This document shows, one piece after another, positions 44,741 to 57,040 of a DNA stretch of 64,000 nucleotides (position 1 is its first letter; each line of letters starts with the position of its first letter). A program made the translations under genes and the position numbers. The stretch spans positions 54,118,244 to 54,182,243 of the forward strand of contig OY754327.1 in the NCBI GenBank assembly GCA_963573305.1. Reading direction: 5' to 3'. This stretch comes from Pyrrhosoma nymphula. Lineage: Eukaryota > Arthropoda > Insecta > Odonata > Coenagrionidae. The notes under the pieces are model-generated. The model saw nothing but the letters and a program-made list of their open reading frames with translations. It was not told the origin of the DNA and searched no databases.

Positions 44741-47214
44741 TTCATCTTTCATAGAAAGGCCAATCCATTCACCCCAATCATGACCGAGCCGTATAATCTC
44801 ACTGAAGCAGCTTTGTACCAGCGGTGTACCAAGGACGGAGAGACAACATGGTGGAGGGTATTTACTAGTTCGACAATCGTCCGAATTTTGGCTCTGTTCT
44901 GAAGAGGAATACCGCGGTCGTTCGATATCTCCATCGTCCTCTTGAGAGAACCTTATTATTGATAGAGAAACATGTTGAATCGAGCACTCCTGTTGCTATA
45001 CAAATCTTAACAAGCATGTTCGAAAGGACTAAATAGAAAATGCGCAAAATATGCATATTACCTTAAAATAATAATTTTAATGTTCAAATAAGTTGTCTCC
45101 ATGTATTATAGGATCAACTACATTAATTACTATTGTTCCAACAGCCGTGTGGTCACTTGAGAATTAACATTATCGTTTTACTCATTCATTATTGTATTGC
45201 ATTAATCAATTTCTTTTTAATCCATCCCATCATACAAATTATAAGAATAAACGGCTTGAATAACGAACTTTTGCATAGTATATAAATTCCAACACTTTGT
45301 TAAATTACTTCATCAAATTGACGGTAAAAATTAGTCTAAAGCCACTACCTTCACTGCTTAGTGCTGCAATGAGTATTATTGAGAATGATTTTGAGGTCAC
45401 TTTATCTGCAAGAAGGTTTTATACAAAAGCTGGAAGTAGAGCTTTCTTACATTTCTTCTTAATTTTTTCTCATTATTGAATAATCTATTTTATATTTTAC
45501 ATAATATTGCATTTAGGAATATGCGCCACTCCTTGTCAAACGACGCAATATAAAAAATAATCAAGGCTTCACTAAAACTTTCTACTCTCAGTGATGAAAA
45601 AAGCGAAATATCTTGAAGGCTTTTTAAGTTGGCAAAGGTTCAACGACAAGAAATTGCCTCGATGGCTGTTACGTTCGGGAAAAAATATGACGAATAAGTT
45701 TTCCCTCAGCAGGAAAACCAAACGAGGCAAGTTTGAAGTCAATGTGCATGTGATATTGGGCTAACAGTTTAAATATTTATTGAAATAATTTCTTGCCAGG
45801 TGTTCTTTTTGAAATTATATGATGAGTTGAAAGACAATATCGCTCATAAACTGGTTTATCCTTTAGTTTCATTCAATTAGAAGAAATTTAGATAATCGTT
45901 TTACTGCTTTAATTATACTAAATACTAAAAGAAGATGAGAAATAAGTATCAATTAGAACCAAGACGTTGATAGGGAATAAACAATCTCCAGTCACATTTG
46001 AAAAGTAATACATCCAAATAAAAAAAGCTTGATTCATGAATGTGAAATGTGGTTAGGAAATGAGTTTATAACGTAAAATTTTTCTATACTAAAGTAATAG
46101 ATTTTGAAGGATGTTTTTGTTAACTTTATCTGGGTAGCGAATCATTTAAAGCAGTTAGTGCTTTAAATATATAATAATAAAAGTGCTTAGTTATGGACGG
46201 AAAATGCTCAAAAGATTGCAGAATTGGTTGAAGTCAACACGGAGGTGGAATAAGAACAGGGTCCTGTCTCTTCAACCGAGCCCTGTAGTGTAGGAACTGA
46301 TAAGTATGACAGAAGAAAACTAAATTATATGGATGTTAATTCATTGGTTATATGGATTCATTGGACCTGAGAGGGAGATGCATAGACAGAGGTGGTCGTG
46401 CGGGTAAAACACAAAAAATGGGATTCCACTGAGTGATGGTAATAAATGCAAGTATAGTCGTGATATGAAGAATCGAGATCCAATGATAGCCGAACATTCC
46501 CAGTATTTGTGTCATTTTACATAACCTAAAACATGCCTAAGTTATCGGCACAGTTAAATATGTGCACTTGAGACGAAAATAATTAGAATTAAATAAGAGG
46601 GAGAGAAAAGGAAGATAATATTTTGCACAGGAATTAGTAGAGAAAAATGCATAAGCAGCACATAAAATATACGGCCGGAATTGGGGAAAAAAATGCATTA
46701 AGAAATTTTGATAAAGTTTACACTTTATCCACCAGGTTTGTGAAATTTTTATTGGGTTATACAAAGTATGGACTGGTTATTAGGCACACTAGGGTGGGAG
46801 TTCCGTCATTTAGCAGAATGGAGGCAGGATTAAGACGTAATTTCAATTACAAGGGACTCGCGTTCACAGAAAAATTATTCTTTCGGCAAACTATATGGCT
46901 ACTTAGTTATTGAAGTGATTGTTTTATGTCAAAGTATTCAATTTCGTCCATCATTTGCAAAAGCTTCACATGGGTAGTGTAGCGGAATATTCAAAGCACT
47001 GCTGAGACGCTACTCATAAGAGTATTGCCAAGCGTTTCAGACTGACATCGATAAACGATATATGTTTTTGTCATTCAACACTTGTTTTAATCTGTCTTGC
47101 ACGATAACTTGAAAATGATGACGTTAATGAAATAAACAATATCTCTACTAAAGGACGCATTCTTACAGAGATTTCCAGCAGGAATTTAAAGGTGTTCCCA
47201 AAAGTGACCTTTAG
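44741..47214. other. AT-rich sequence, nothing supported
   Basis: Short frames only (44749-45056, 45297-45479, 46537-46913). None has domain, splice or repeat support. Confidence 0.55.
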
Positions 47215-47342
47215 TTTATTTATAAAATAATTTACATACCAGATTAGCATCGTTTAAACTTTGATGATATTTGCATCAGCGATGGAAGTAAAATTTGTAC
47301 CTGCAACCTCTTTTGGCAAACTCCATAAAAATAGTTCCATAC
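47215..47342 (-). CDS. Candidate terminal exon with poly(A) signal
   Basis: On the minus strand a strong acceptor (TTTTCATTTTACTTTCAG) precedes 47342. One frame then reads MELFLWSLPKEVAGTNFTSI, ADANIIKV and stops at 47256-47254. AATAAA follows at 47220-47215, about 35 bases after the stop. The acceptor, a sensible short peptide, the stop and the poly(A) signal in order are what a last coding exon would look like. The protein is not recognised. The first two bases would complete a codon from an upstream exon. Chance is not excluded because the peptide has only 28 residues. Confidence 0.35.
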
Positions 47343-50300
47343 CTGAAAGTAAAATGAAAAGGAAAGATTACTACAATGACTAGCATTAAACGAACAAATA
47401 TTTTCACTATAACATTGAAATCCCATTTCATTCTGTTTTGTTTGCTATTTTCCAGTATAAGCATTGATTTTGCCAATTTTGTTCAGTTATTTTACAAAGC
47501 AAAAAAGTGTGAGTATATGGTTATACTTTAAGGCTTACCGGGGAGAGAGAAAACAGGGAACAACGGATAAAGTGGTTACCTTCCGGTTTATTCCCAAAGA
47601 TATGTAATGATGAAAATAAACAATGAATATGACAATTTAAAAAATCGTTTAATTTCGGTAATCAACGCGTTTGTATACTGCACTTTTCAAGTTCCATAGT
47701 CATTGATGTAGTTTATTTATTCCATCAAATATGTATTTGTATCTATAAAGCGTATATAGTATCAATATTTTATTTCTTATTATTCCATACGTCACAGTCG
47801 TGAAGAACAAGAACAAGAAACAGTCACGGGTTTAACCTTAAAAACAATTACTATCTAGCAATGAGAAATTTCCAGGTAAAAATAAATATTTACATTGGTA
47901 ACAAAAAATCCTCAGAAATTAATTTATTGTTCTCATTTTGAATAAAGATAACATTTTTGAATGCTCGCTTGCAGTCGGGTGATTAGGAATCCGACGGATG
48001 CGATGTGATTTCATCGCAGAATCGAAATGCAATATGCCAATCTTGTCTACTATGGTCTATAACTACCGCTTTCAACCCCTGCTTCCATAGAAGTCCGAGC
48101 TTACATATCAAAGTACCCCTTGCAAGCGACGTCTGTGGCTACTATTATTAAAGTAGCTTCCATGTGTGAAGCCGCCATCGTTCGATTTGATGCAGAACCA
48201 AGCAGGGGGAAGAAATTTGAATATCTACTCCGACATCCCGCCTGGCTTTGTCATCTCGTCGGCATTGGACATCAAGGCGAAGAATAGCTGTCCAAAAAAC
48301 ACAGGGACCCCGAATTGAAAGTTTAATGTGAAGTTGCTCGGAGGAATTTAGTCACGGGGGGGTAAAAAAAAGGTTTACGACTACAGGGGAAAAGTAAACG
48401 AGATGGAGTCAGAGGAAGAATTGGAAGGAAACAAATTCAACACAAATTACCCTCTTTCGCGGAAATCCAACTGCTGGAAATAAGTCGAGTTTTTCTTTCT
48501 CTTTATTGAGATTTCCCGGGGGAAATTTGGTGGGCACATGTATATGAAATTGCATTTTTTTGAAGATGTCAGGAGACACCACTCACGTACGCAGCAAGAA
48601 ATCAATCTCAACCCTGTGGTTTGTGCTCCTTGATCCACCTCTATCCTCTTTCCCACAGTATTTCATCGAATCTTCTCTACGACAGAAGTGATCCCTGACA
48701 TCTTTTTATTTATGCTGCCCAAACTGAATTGAAGATCTACAAAGTGTTCAAAATTGGGACATGACGAAAAAACTAACCTCGCTGTTTTTCCATAAGAAAT
48801 ATATTACATAATGTTTTTATCCTATTGTCAAAGAATCCAAACCCAGGCCACATGCTACCCTCAATATCAATGTAGGTACTTAAATTGTGTAGAGTGGTGA
48901 GGTGGAAAGATTCAAGAACCATTTCCGAGTGGTCTTATAGGTTTGGGAACTTCGAGAAAATGATATGATTAAGTAACTTCATTCCTTATTAAACTATATC
49001 ATTTAATTTCTTGCTACTATTAATTTGGTATGAGTTATTAGTTAATTCTATTGCACAATTAAGGATTAGTATATGTCAAATATCATTAATTTTTAGCATG
49101 ATGAAAGGGTTTTTGGTTGCGAAATAGATTTGGTTGTACAATGCCATTGATCATAGTACTCATCTTGACCAACACGACACCTTTAAAATGTATTCTCCTC
49201 TTAATATAAACTATCTTTAGTCAATTAACCTTTTAGTAGCAGGCTTCTTTGGCGGAGTTACGGGATTATTTTTATCGGATTTCTTTCAGGTTAACAACTA
49301 CAGTAATAGTTAAAGAAACTGGAGCTATAAACTTTTTCCATGCTGTAATCAAATAATCATGAGTGAAACGGAGAAAAACACACTTCTGAATGCGCAAAAA
49401 GGATGTGTTTTGTGCAAAAAGTGAGGGTATATGGAGACAGTAAAGTTCTACGAATAAAAGATCCAACATGAAAAGACACTTTGTGGAAGGTGAAGAGCGA
49501 GTGAAGGGACCGAAACAATAAGGTTGTCATGGCAACGGAGCCTGGAAGTCTGAGGATACACAAACGACCTGAGCAAATTAGGTACAAATCCAAGCGGTGT
49601 GTTTGCTGTGGTACTTTGGCAAAACAGCATTTGCGTCCGAATATACTTTACATTGGCCGCTTTTTCTTTCTAGTTTATACTTCACTCAATATCCCAGTTA
49701 GGGTTTAGGAATTCTGTATCGCTTACGCTACCTGGGTAGATTCTAATACTTTCTAATGATAGGGTTTCAAGTACTGCATGACAACATTATATTTTGAAAC
49801 ATTAAATCGTGTACTTCCACTTGCACTACACAGATAAAAAGAGGAGGTACGAATGAACAAATGCTTAAAACAAGATATTATAAGGTTGAATATTGCTACG
49901 GTGAAAAAATGTGACTTATTTAATTGCTTGCAATGGGAGTAAAGTGAACGCAAACAATAATATTTTAAAATAAACCAGCTACTGTCAATCGTTAAGTTCA
50001 GTAAAAAAAAGTGAAGTCTTGAAATAAAATCAGAGAACTTGTCATGAGTAGAATTTTGAAAGCAAAAAGATACACACTCACTTAGCCATTTTCAATTTCT
50101 CTTTACACTCAATCAAGCACGATAAATATCGAAAATTAAATGGAAAAGCTATTGAAAACATTGACAATCTATGTTTTCCCTTAACGAATGACATTATAAG
50201 TTAAAAAATCAGCAATTATCGAATGAATGCCGAACTTATGCATTTGGGATTTTAAATATCTTACAAAAGTTGAAAAGCACGGAAAATTTTAACTGCAATG

Positions 50301-52025
50301 GGAATGGGTATGAATGAGATAAAAGAATGATACCAGTCATAACCTGTCCAGTGGCTGATGAGTGCCTTCTTTGGCTCGGACGCATACCTCACGTAATTTA
50401 TCATGTGAGATTTCAGTGGAAAGTATTTTCTCAGGATACAAAAACCTTTTTGGCGAATGAAACAATTATTTTGAGCCGGGAATAAAGTTGTATTACCATT
50501 TGTGATTTACTTCAGTTAAGGGGAAAAGAAACTAAATGAAAATAAGTATCTACACACATGTTGATCAATTGTCGTAAATGAAAGGCTGCCATTTGAGAAG
50601 ATAGTTTCGTGATTCAATGAATAAATGAATATTAAATAAATATCTTTCGAGTCCAATAGATTAACTTAATTAGAATTTCAAACAGAGAATATTTACTAAA
50701 GACATAAAAAGTAATACGTTTTCTATGTTTTTACTACTAAAAAGTTAAACAATAGATTATTTTCTTTGCTGAAGGTCTGCATTCTGTAACATTATTCATG
50801 TGCACTACTTCTTGATTTGCCCAATTCATCATATTAGTTTTAACGATGACCGTCAGCGACAAATCAAAATAGACTTATCGATGTGCAACCTATGTAAACG
50901 CAAAGCTCCTACGGTATTACCACCAGCCAACGAAGAAAAATATTAACTTCAGAATGCTATTTTAAGAAAAAATTCTTTGCAATATTCTACTCATGATAGA
51001 TTATTTTTATTGCACCAATGATACAATAATAAGCAAAATGTCTACAAAAAGTAAAGCTAAAGAAAATGCTTTCAGAAAAGTTAATTTAAAAAAATGGAAA
51101 AATGCAAAGAATTCTATCTTTCATTTTGAAAAAGTTCCACCAAATCTGCCCTGAGACAACATCATTCATTCATAATACTATGTAAGGAAGATGAAATGAT
51201 GGTCCGATTGATCTGAAAGGCGGGTTATGTAAAAACGTAAGTAACTCGTTTTAGAGGCTAGTAAGATAGCACCAACTTTCGATTGCCCCTTTGAGACATG
51301 TAGATACTACGCGCAGAGCTAAAATGTTGTGCGAGAAGTTTACTTTCACGGATAGGCCAAACATTCATTCAGCTGACCCATTTGCTCGAGATGCCAACGC
51401 TGGCTGGATCTTATTACGGGATGGGTCGAGACTATCAAGCCTCAAAGACAGACAAATATTGACATGAATCCCACATTTTAATCAAGATAAGTGATATATT
51501 GAGAAAAATAATATCTAATAAGCCTCATAAAAACTAAATTAAGGAGACACTTTTTCTCTTCAGGTCGGTCTTGTTCACAATTATAGGAATATCTGTTGTA
51601 AAATGCTCTGTAGTATAACTTGAATATGTTTCCTTAAAGCGTACAGAGCCCTCAAATACCAATTTTCATACCTCATTATTGGCTAAATCCATTATCTATA
51701 ACTAATCTTGCGGATTAAAAAGCACCATTTTATTTTTCCCTGAAGTGAGCCATTCTTCGCTTATTCTATTCATTGTCGTTGAAGGAAAATTCAGGTAACT
51801 CTCAATTCCAAAGCACAGAAAGGTCACCCACCAACGTGAGTTGGGGATTTGTGATTATAAAAGAAGAAGAACAGGAAGCTTCGTGCATGATTTCGTATTC
51901 CGATCAAATTAATGAGTCCTAATAGCAAAAAAATAAACGGAAACAATTTTTTCTCTTTTCAATTCTACCCATGTCTTCCCCTTATTCATCCATCCAAAAC
52001 GATTACAGTTACCCCTGACACTCAC
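47343..52025. other. Unique AT-rich sequence, nothing firmly supported
   Basis: No transposon relic was recognised. A more balanced block lies at 48000-48660; on the minus strand it holds TGCGTAC|GTGAGTGG near 48590, a donor-like site after a short frame, but no acceptor was found. Frames at 49272-49630 are unsupported. Confidence 0.5.
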
Positions 52026-52187
52026 CTCACGAGTTCCTTGAGAGGATTTGGGAACGGAGTGAGAATCGGGCAATGACAAAGCAGGCCTTTCAAGTTTTCC
52101 CTCATCCTTTCCGTGCCTCCGACAGGCGACCACCATTCTTAGTCGGTAAAGGCTTTTAGGCTGTGGAGGATCTTTTGCCTTTGCCAC
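52026..52187 (-). CDS. Candidate exon with strong splice donor
   Basis: The minus frame includes KAKDPPQPKSLYRLRMVVAC, RRHGKDEGKLERPALSLPDS, HSVPKSSQGTRE and is followed by CGTGAG|GTGAGTGTCAG (GTGAGT at 52025-52020), a very good donor in phase 0. GC is about 50 percent in an AT-rich region. No clear acceptor or initiator ATG lies upstream, and no family is recognised. It may be an exon or a chance frame. Confidence 0.28.
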
Positions 52188-54536
52188 AAAACTTTAGGGT
52201 GTGAAGTTCTTTAAGTTCCTACGTACATCGCTCCCTCAAGCCGAATTTCGTGAGGAACCTACATCGCGTGAACTATCCGTAGGAAGAGAGTAGAGTTTGG
52301 CGAGAAGGTAAGAAGACTATTTCAAGGAATAAACAAGAAAGTTCCAATAGAAAAGCATAATTTTGTGTTTCCCACGGGGTCATTTAGAACCCTGGTATGG
52401 TTATAAATTTATGTTCACAGCCGTATACATTGATTTCAAGCTAAACTAGAGCTTAACACGCTTCACTAAGTTCTGATAAATGAAAACATCCAAAACGGAT
52501 AAAAGTTAACACATTTGCTTTTGTCACGATTTTCAACCCACCGTTAAACAAACAATAATTTTTTTCTTTTAATACAAAATTGTGACTTCATCTGGAGTAT
52601 TCAGGAGTTAGGCAACTTTGCTGAATTTAAAAAGAAAAAAAACATTAGTACAAATGTTTGTCTTGTAAATGACGCTTTAGACGTCGAAACCGGTCGACAG
52701 CATTAAAATAAATAGTGGAATGTTGTACTGTGTTTTTGTCATAATGAATTCTATTCTTAGACATGTCTAAGACTCAATACAATAACATTTATAGTAATAA
52801 TCTAAGTTAAGTGACACGAAGAAGGCATGACACCCGATACCATATATTGAGAATACAAATATGCTAAATAAAAATAATGATAAAATCTGTAGAAAACTGT
52901 AATTGTGACTTTCAGTCATTAAATACCCTCCACTAGGTTAAATAAATTTTTAAAAACTAACTGCTGTGAACGCATGTGTGGAGTTTCTCCCATATTTACT
53001 AACATCACACGCCAGGATGCGAAACCTATTACGCTTTTATTCGCACAAATATCTGTTTTTTTTGGGTTACCCAATGCTCGGTTTCAACGACCAATGAATT
53101 CAATCGTCGCATGAAACAAAACATGTTGCTTAAGAGATATTCCTGGCGTCCTATGACAAAAGGAAATTTGAACCTACAGTTAAACCAAATGTTGACGTAA
53201 TTGAAAAATTGCTGCATGGATGGTAAGCTTAGTTCCTTGAGAGAAATCAAGGATATTAGATTGGTAATTTATAGATATTTCCAGAATAAGATATATATAA
53301 CAGATGCATAGAACGATAATAATTAGCGCATTCCGACCATTACCCAAACAGCACAAGCTACGCGAAATTTGTGTAAATTCCGCGTATTAGCCGTAATTTG
53401 CCTCGTCAAAAAACTCGGCTTATAACTCCAATATGGTCGTCCAGATCGGATAATCGTAAGTTTTAAGCTAGTTTTCAACTAAATTGACCTTTTAGATATC
53501 GATGAGAAGATTGAATACTTTCGTAATGATGTATAAATAATTTCGCTGGCATCAACGGAACTTTAATGTAAAGCAATATGACGGTTGTGTCAACACGTTG
53601 CTACTTTGTAACGTCGTATTATGCAAAATAGCAGGATCTCTTCAATATAATGAACTTACCAAAGTGAAATTGAACACCAAAAAAATAAAAATATAAGAGA
53701 CATTTTTAGTAAAAATATAAGATTCTTTAGATTTTGAAATAATTGGCTCTTCTACATGGCACATAAAATGTTTACACAAAAAAGTTCTCAATGGCGTTTT
53801 GATGACCAATTTCACACACACATTGGGGGACTAATTGCCTCCCCTTGTTGACAGCATAACGTTTTCACCCGAGATATAAAAAAGATGAGGACACCCGTGT
53901 GAATGCCTTGTGCTTTGTAATATTAATCAAAAGCACGTACCATGAGAGGGCGAGCTTTCACGACCCGATTGTATTTTAGTTCAGCAGGTACACACTTCCT
54001 CATTCATTAACCGGTTATCTACCCGTGGCCTTAATTTTAAAATGAAAAGAGAGAAAAAAGTAGCTGATCGGCTTTAATGCGAGCAGACCAGCCCGTGGAC
54101 GCAAATAACCCCTGGAGAAAAGACAACGTGCTCTGCCTAGTCCTGCGAGAGAGGAGCCAGTATCGCGGCCGATGGGGAGAGAAAACCGATCGACTCTTTA
54201 AAGCCCCGTAGCTGAGGCTCTCATATATCGATAAACAATATTCGATGAAGGGATCCCCTTATACACCCCCCCTAAATCCAAATCCCCCGTGGATCCCATC
54301 CCGCACGACGTCTACATATAAAAAAACCAATATAACGCACACAATTTCGTAAACACACACGAGGTACCACAGGGTGATGTGCTTGATCCTTTTCTTTGCT
54401 TTTAACCTCTTTTATTTTTCCCTACCAACCAAATCGCTTATCCTCCACCCCCTCCTCATCCAGTTTGCCCCTTTAACCCTCCTCTCAAATGACCCGGCAG
54501 AGGGCTACACCGCAGCTCGTGAGCAGAGTGCTCGTA
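52188..54536. other. AT-rich sequence with one hammerhead-like core
   Basis: Apart from the core at 52662-52696, listed separately, I see no gene or repeat. 54040-54370 is more balanced and includes GCGGCCGATGG near 54165. Confidence 0.5.
52640..52725 (+). repeat. Repeat fragment with GAAACCGGTCG core
   Basis: CTTGTAAATGACGCTTTAGA, CGTCGAAACCGGTCGACAGC, ATTAAAATAAATAG resembles the cores of the foldback elements at 18.5 and 40.6 kb (GAAACC(A/G)GTCGCATTAAAA). GACG/CGTC can pair around CTTTAGA just before GAAAC. Arms are not evident, so this is probably a fragment or a 3' tail. Confidence 0.55.
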
Positions 54537-54622
54537 GCAGTAGGGGATTGATAGCCTCCGGATCGCCGGAGCGAGTTTTGTAAGGCAAGGCAAACAGGAG
54601 CACGGGGATGGTGGCCTTAAAG
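54537..54622 (+). repeat. Young GC-rich repeat, copy 1
   Basis: GCAGTAGGGGATTGATAGCC, TCCGGATCGCCGGAGCGAGT, TTTGTAAGGCAAGGCAAACA, GGAGCACGGGGATGGTGG matches the reverse complement of 60417-60501 with only a few differences in about 85 bases. It contains the palindrome CTCCGGATCGCCGGAG. It is by far the best preserved dispersed match in the window apart from arms of foldbacks, so it is recent. The family is unknown. Confidence 0.85.
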
Positions 54623-55224
54623 GGGTTTCGGTTAAGGTACGCCCCATCCCCTCCATAGGGCCGGGGTTATTAAGGGAGACGGAGGGATGTTCTGAACGGC
54701 AAGGGTGGGAGGTTGCGAGGTGGAGCACGGGAGTTGATATTGTTTGCCTGTGGGGGAGAATAGGGAAATGGGATAATGCTAAAGAAGGTGACGGAAGAGG
54801 GCTGAAGAAGGGAGGGGATGTCAACAGGCATGGGGTTTGTTTTGAATATTCCATCGCGTCAGGTCGTCATAACAATTTTTTGCTTATATTCCCAATCTGC
54901 GCCAAAGTTTTCTCCCAGTTTCATATATTTCCCTCATCATGCTTTTAGTTTGAAGTTCTCCTATTACATTTTGCTCAAATACGTATCAAAAAGATCCTCT
55001 GAAATTAATAGGATAGGAAGGAAGTTTCAAGGGTTCACAACTAGATATTCCTATGATATAAAAGAGCGTATAAATGCAAGTTATGAAAAATGAGAATACT
55101 TAAACATAGAAAAAACACAAAGCAAAAATTGAAGCACGCGTGAAAAATCTCGATAGAAACAGGCAACAATACGGCAGGTTCTGACCGAGAGTTATCGATT
55201 ACTCTCCACTGAATACTTTTTAAG
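54623..55224. other. Unique sequence, nothing supported
   Basis: The frames at 54456-54854 (-) and 54818-55093 (+) have no recognised features. Confidence 0.55.
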
Positions 55225-55252
55225 CCATTGGTTTTTTGTGAAAAACCAATGG
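55225..55252. other. Perfect 12-bp hairpin with paired CCAAT boxes
   Basis: CCATTGGTTTTT and AAAAACCAATGG are exact inverted copies around TGTG. Each arm carries CCAAT/ATTGG, the NF-Y site. No promoter or gene is evident beside it, so regulatory function is not claimed. Confidence 0.85.
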
Positions 55253-56615
55253 ATTAAAATTTCATCACTCTTGTTATTTTTCACTCAAGCTCCTTCATAA
55301 ATTAAGTAGATTGTCAAAGTAGTCTCAAATTGTGACACAAATAAAAAAAATACGGTCTCGTAAGAAACATTATTGAAAATCATTACATAAAATTTCTTTC
55401 GCGAGATTTACTTTACCGATTTGGTAACGGGGGATTAATTTAAAACATAATAAATATGGACACACCTTAAGTTGCTCAAATATATGTTTTTATGTTAACC
55501 GATTGATATCGCTTTAAGAAATAAATTAACCGATTAATCTGACTTCTTGTATCATAACATTTAACGCTAAAACTCTCATCAAATCGTACGTCGAATGGAC
55601 CATTTTCTACTCATTATATCTCGTGACACGCCACCATTATCCCTCTTTCCGCTCCATTTCAGAATCTCTTCATTTCCTTCCTCCCAGTACTACTTCCTGC
55701 AGACCGTTTACTTTAATCTTAGCACCTATGTGTTGAGCCTCATATTCCCGAAGCCTTATTGAGTTCACAGCCAAATCAGAATCCGATTCGATCGGTGGTC
55801 ATCTCATCTCATATCGCAATATCGGCTCATCATCCAAAAAGGTACATTGAGAGAAAGTTCCACCTCATATTCGCTATGCCCGACGGGTGTGCACTCGGGA
55901 CTTAGCTAGGGCCCCAGAAAATGTTTCCTCACTCCCACGTTTTCATTAATCCGTTGCCCTCCACGTGAAAAGGCTTCGAGGAGGACCGTTTCCATAAACG
56001 CAATCGGGTTATCGTTCGCCGGTGGCTAAGAGAGCGCCATTGTATCCACTGCATTTGGCTTATTATCTTTGAGAAATGTGGGTCGAGAGTTTAATTTCTT
56101 TTCAAAGTCGATTTCCTCCTCTTAGTTTTCCTATAGATCAGAATTCTCTCTCTTCGCCGGGAAATTTCAAGGCAACATCTATGATTGTTTATTTCGAGAG
56201 TAGTATCAGGTATTGTCTTGTAGTGCGAATATAACTTAGGATATTAACTTAATCATACAATGGCGAAACCTATAATAGTCTTGTATCAATTATATCTAAG
56301 AGGACTAAAATATTCTAATCAATGCTTCAATTATTAAAACGATGCAAGTGTGGTATAACATTTTTTTAATGGTTCAAAATTGGTCTATTTCTTAAGAAAA
56401 CGCTGAATATTTTTTAAAAATTTGTATTTATTAAATTTAGAAGTCAATTTTTGTACGATGAAAAATATAAATGGGCTCAATGTCAACCAATCATTATTGT
56501 GGCCCAGTTCAGGTCATGGACCAAATACTTCCGTTGTTTGATATTTTTAATAATACATATATAGGTAATGTGGAGTGGAAATAAATTCATTATTGTTATT
56601 AAGTACTTACATGAG
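55253..56615. other. Unique sequence, nothing supported
   Basis: 55590-56200 is moderately balanced with no frame of note; the rest is AT-rich. Confidence 0.55.
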
Positions 56616-56740
56616 TACAGGAATGACCTAGTTCAGACTTCCTATCTCTTGGTCTCGGGTTCAATTATGCAAATAATTAAGTAGCCGGTTGCCTACCGTA
56701 AAAGAAAGATTGCATGGATCTCCATGCATATATGTTTTAT
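56616..56740 (+). mobile_element. tRNA-derived SINE fragment
   Basis: AATGACCTAGTTCAGACTT (A-box-like, 56622) and GGTCTCGGGTTCAATTATGC (B-box, 56651) are at tRNA-like spacing, followed by unrelated sequence. The acceptor stem is not formed, so it is not an intact tRNA gene. Confidence 0.55.
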
Positions 56741-56814
56741 CTAAAAATATTGTAACATATCTCCGAGCGTGGAGTCAAAAGAACGATTTCTTAGTGATGA
56801 TTCAGCAAATTGTG

Positions 56815-57040
56815 AATGCTCTAATAAAAAAAAATTTTAGAGCACCTTGCTATAGTTAGAGAAGAATTTATTTTAAGTGCGTAAACTACTAGGCTTATAT
56901 GGCACCACACTACCTTTAACATCTTAATCCTAAGACTAACTCAACATCAATGGCCGTGGCGGGATTCGAACCCGTAACCTTTGGGATGGCAGGTCGGTGC
57001 GTTATTAAACTAAGATTAGAATCACAGCTGGATGATAACT
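56815..57040 (-). mobile_element. tRNA-derived SINE, minus strand
   Basis: On the minus strand AACGCACCGACCTGCCATCC, CAAAGGTTACGGGTTCGAAT, CCCGCCACGGCCA forms the anticodon arm, T arm and 3' acceptor strand of a tRNA (B box at 56973-56961). The 5' acceptor strand and D arm are diverged, so this is a SINE head and not a tRNA gene. The body runs to a hairpin tail near 56844-56818 (GCTCTAAAA...TTATTAGAG). The strong T-arm conservation suggests a fairly recent copy. Confidence 0.65.

Noticed and set aside
56940..57040. Functional tRNA gene on the minus strand
   Set aside because: T arm and 3' acceptor strand are good but the D arm and 5' acceptor strand do not form; a SINE head fits better.
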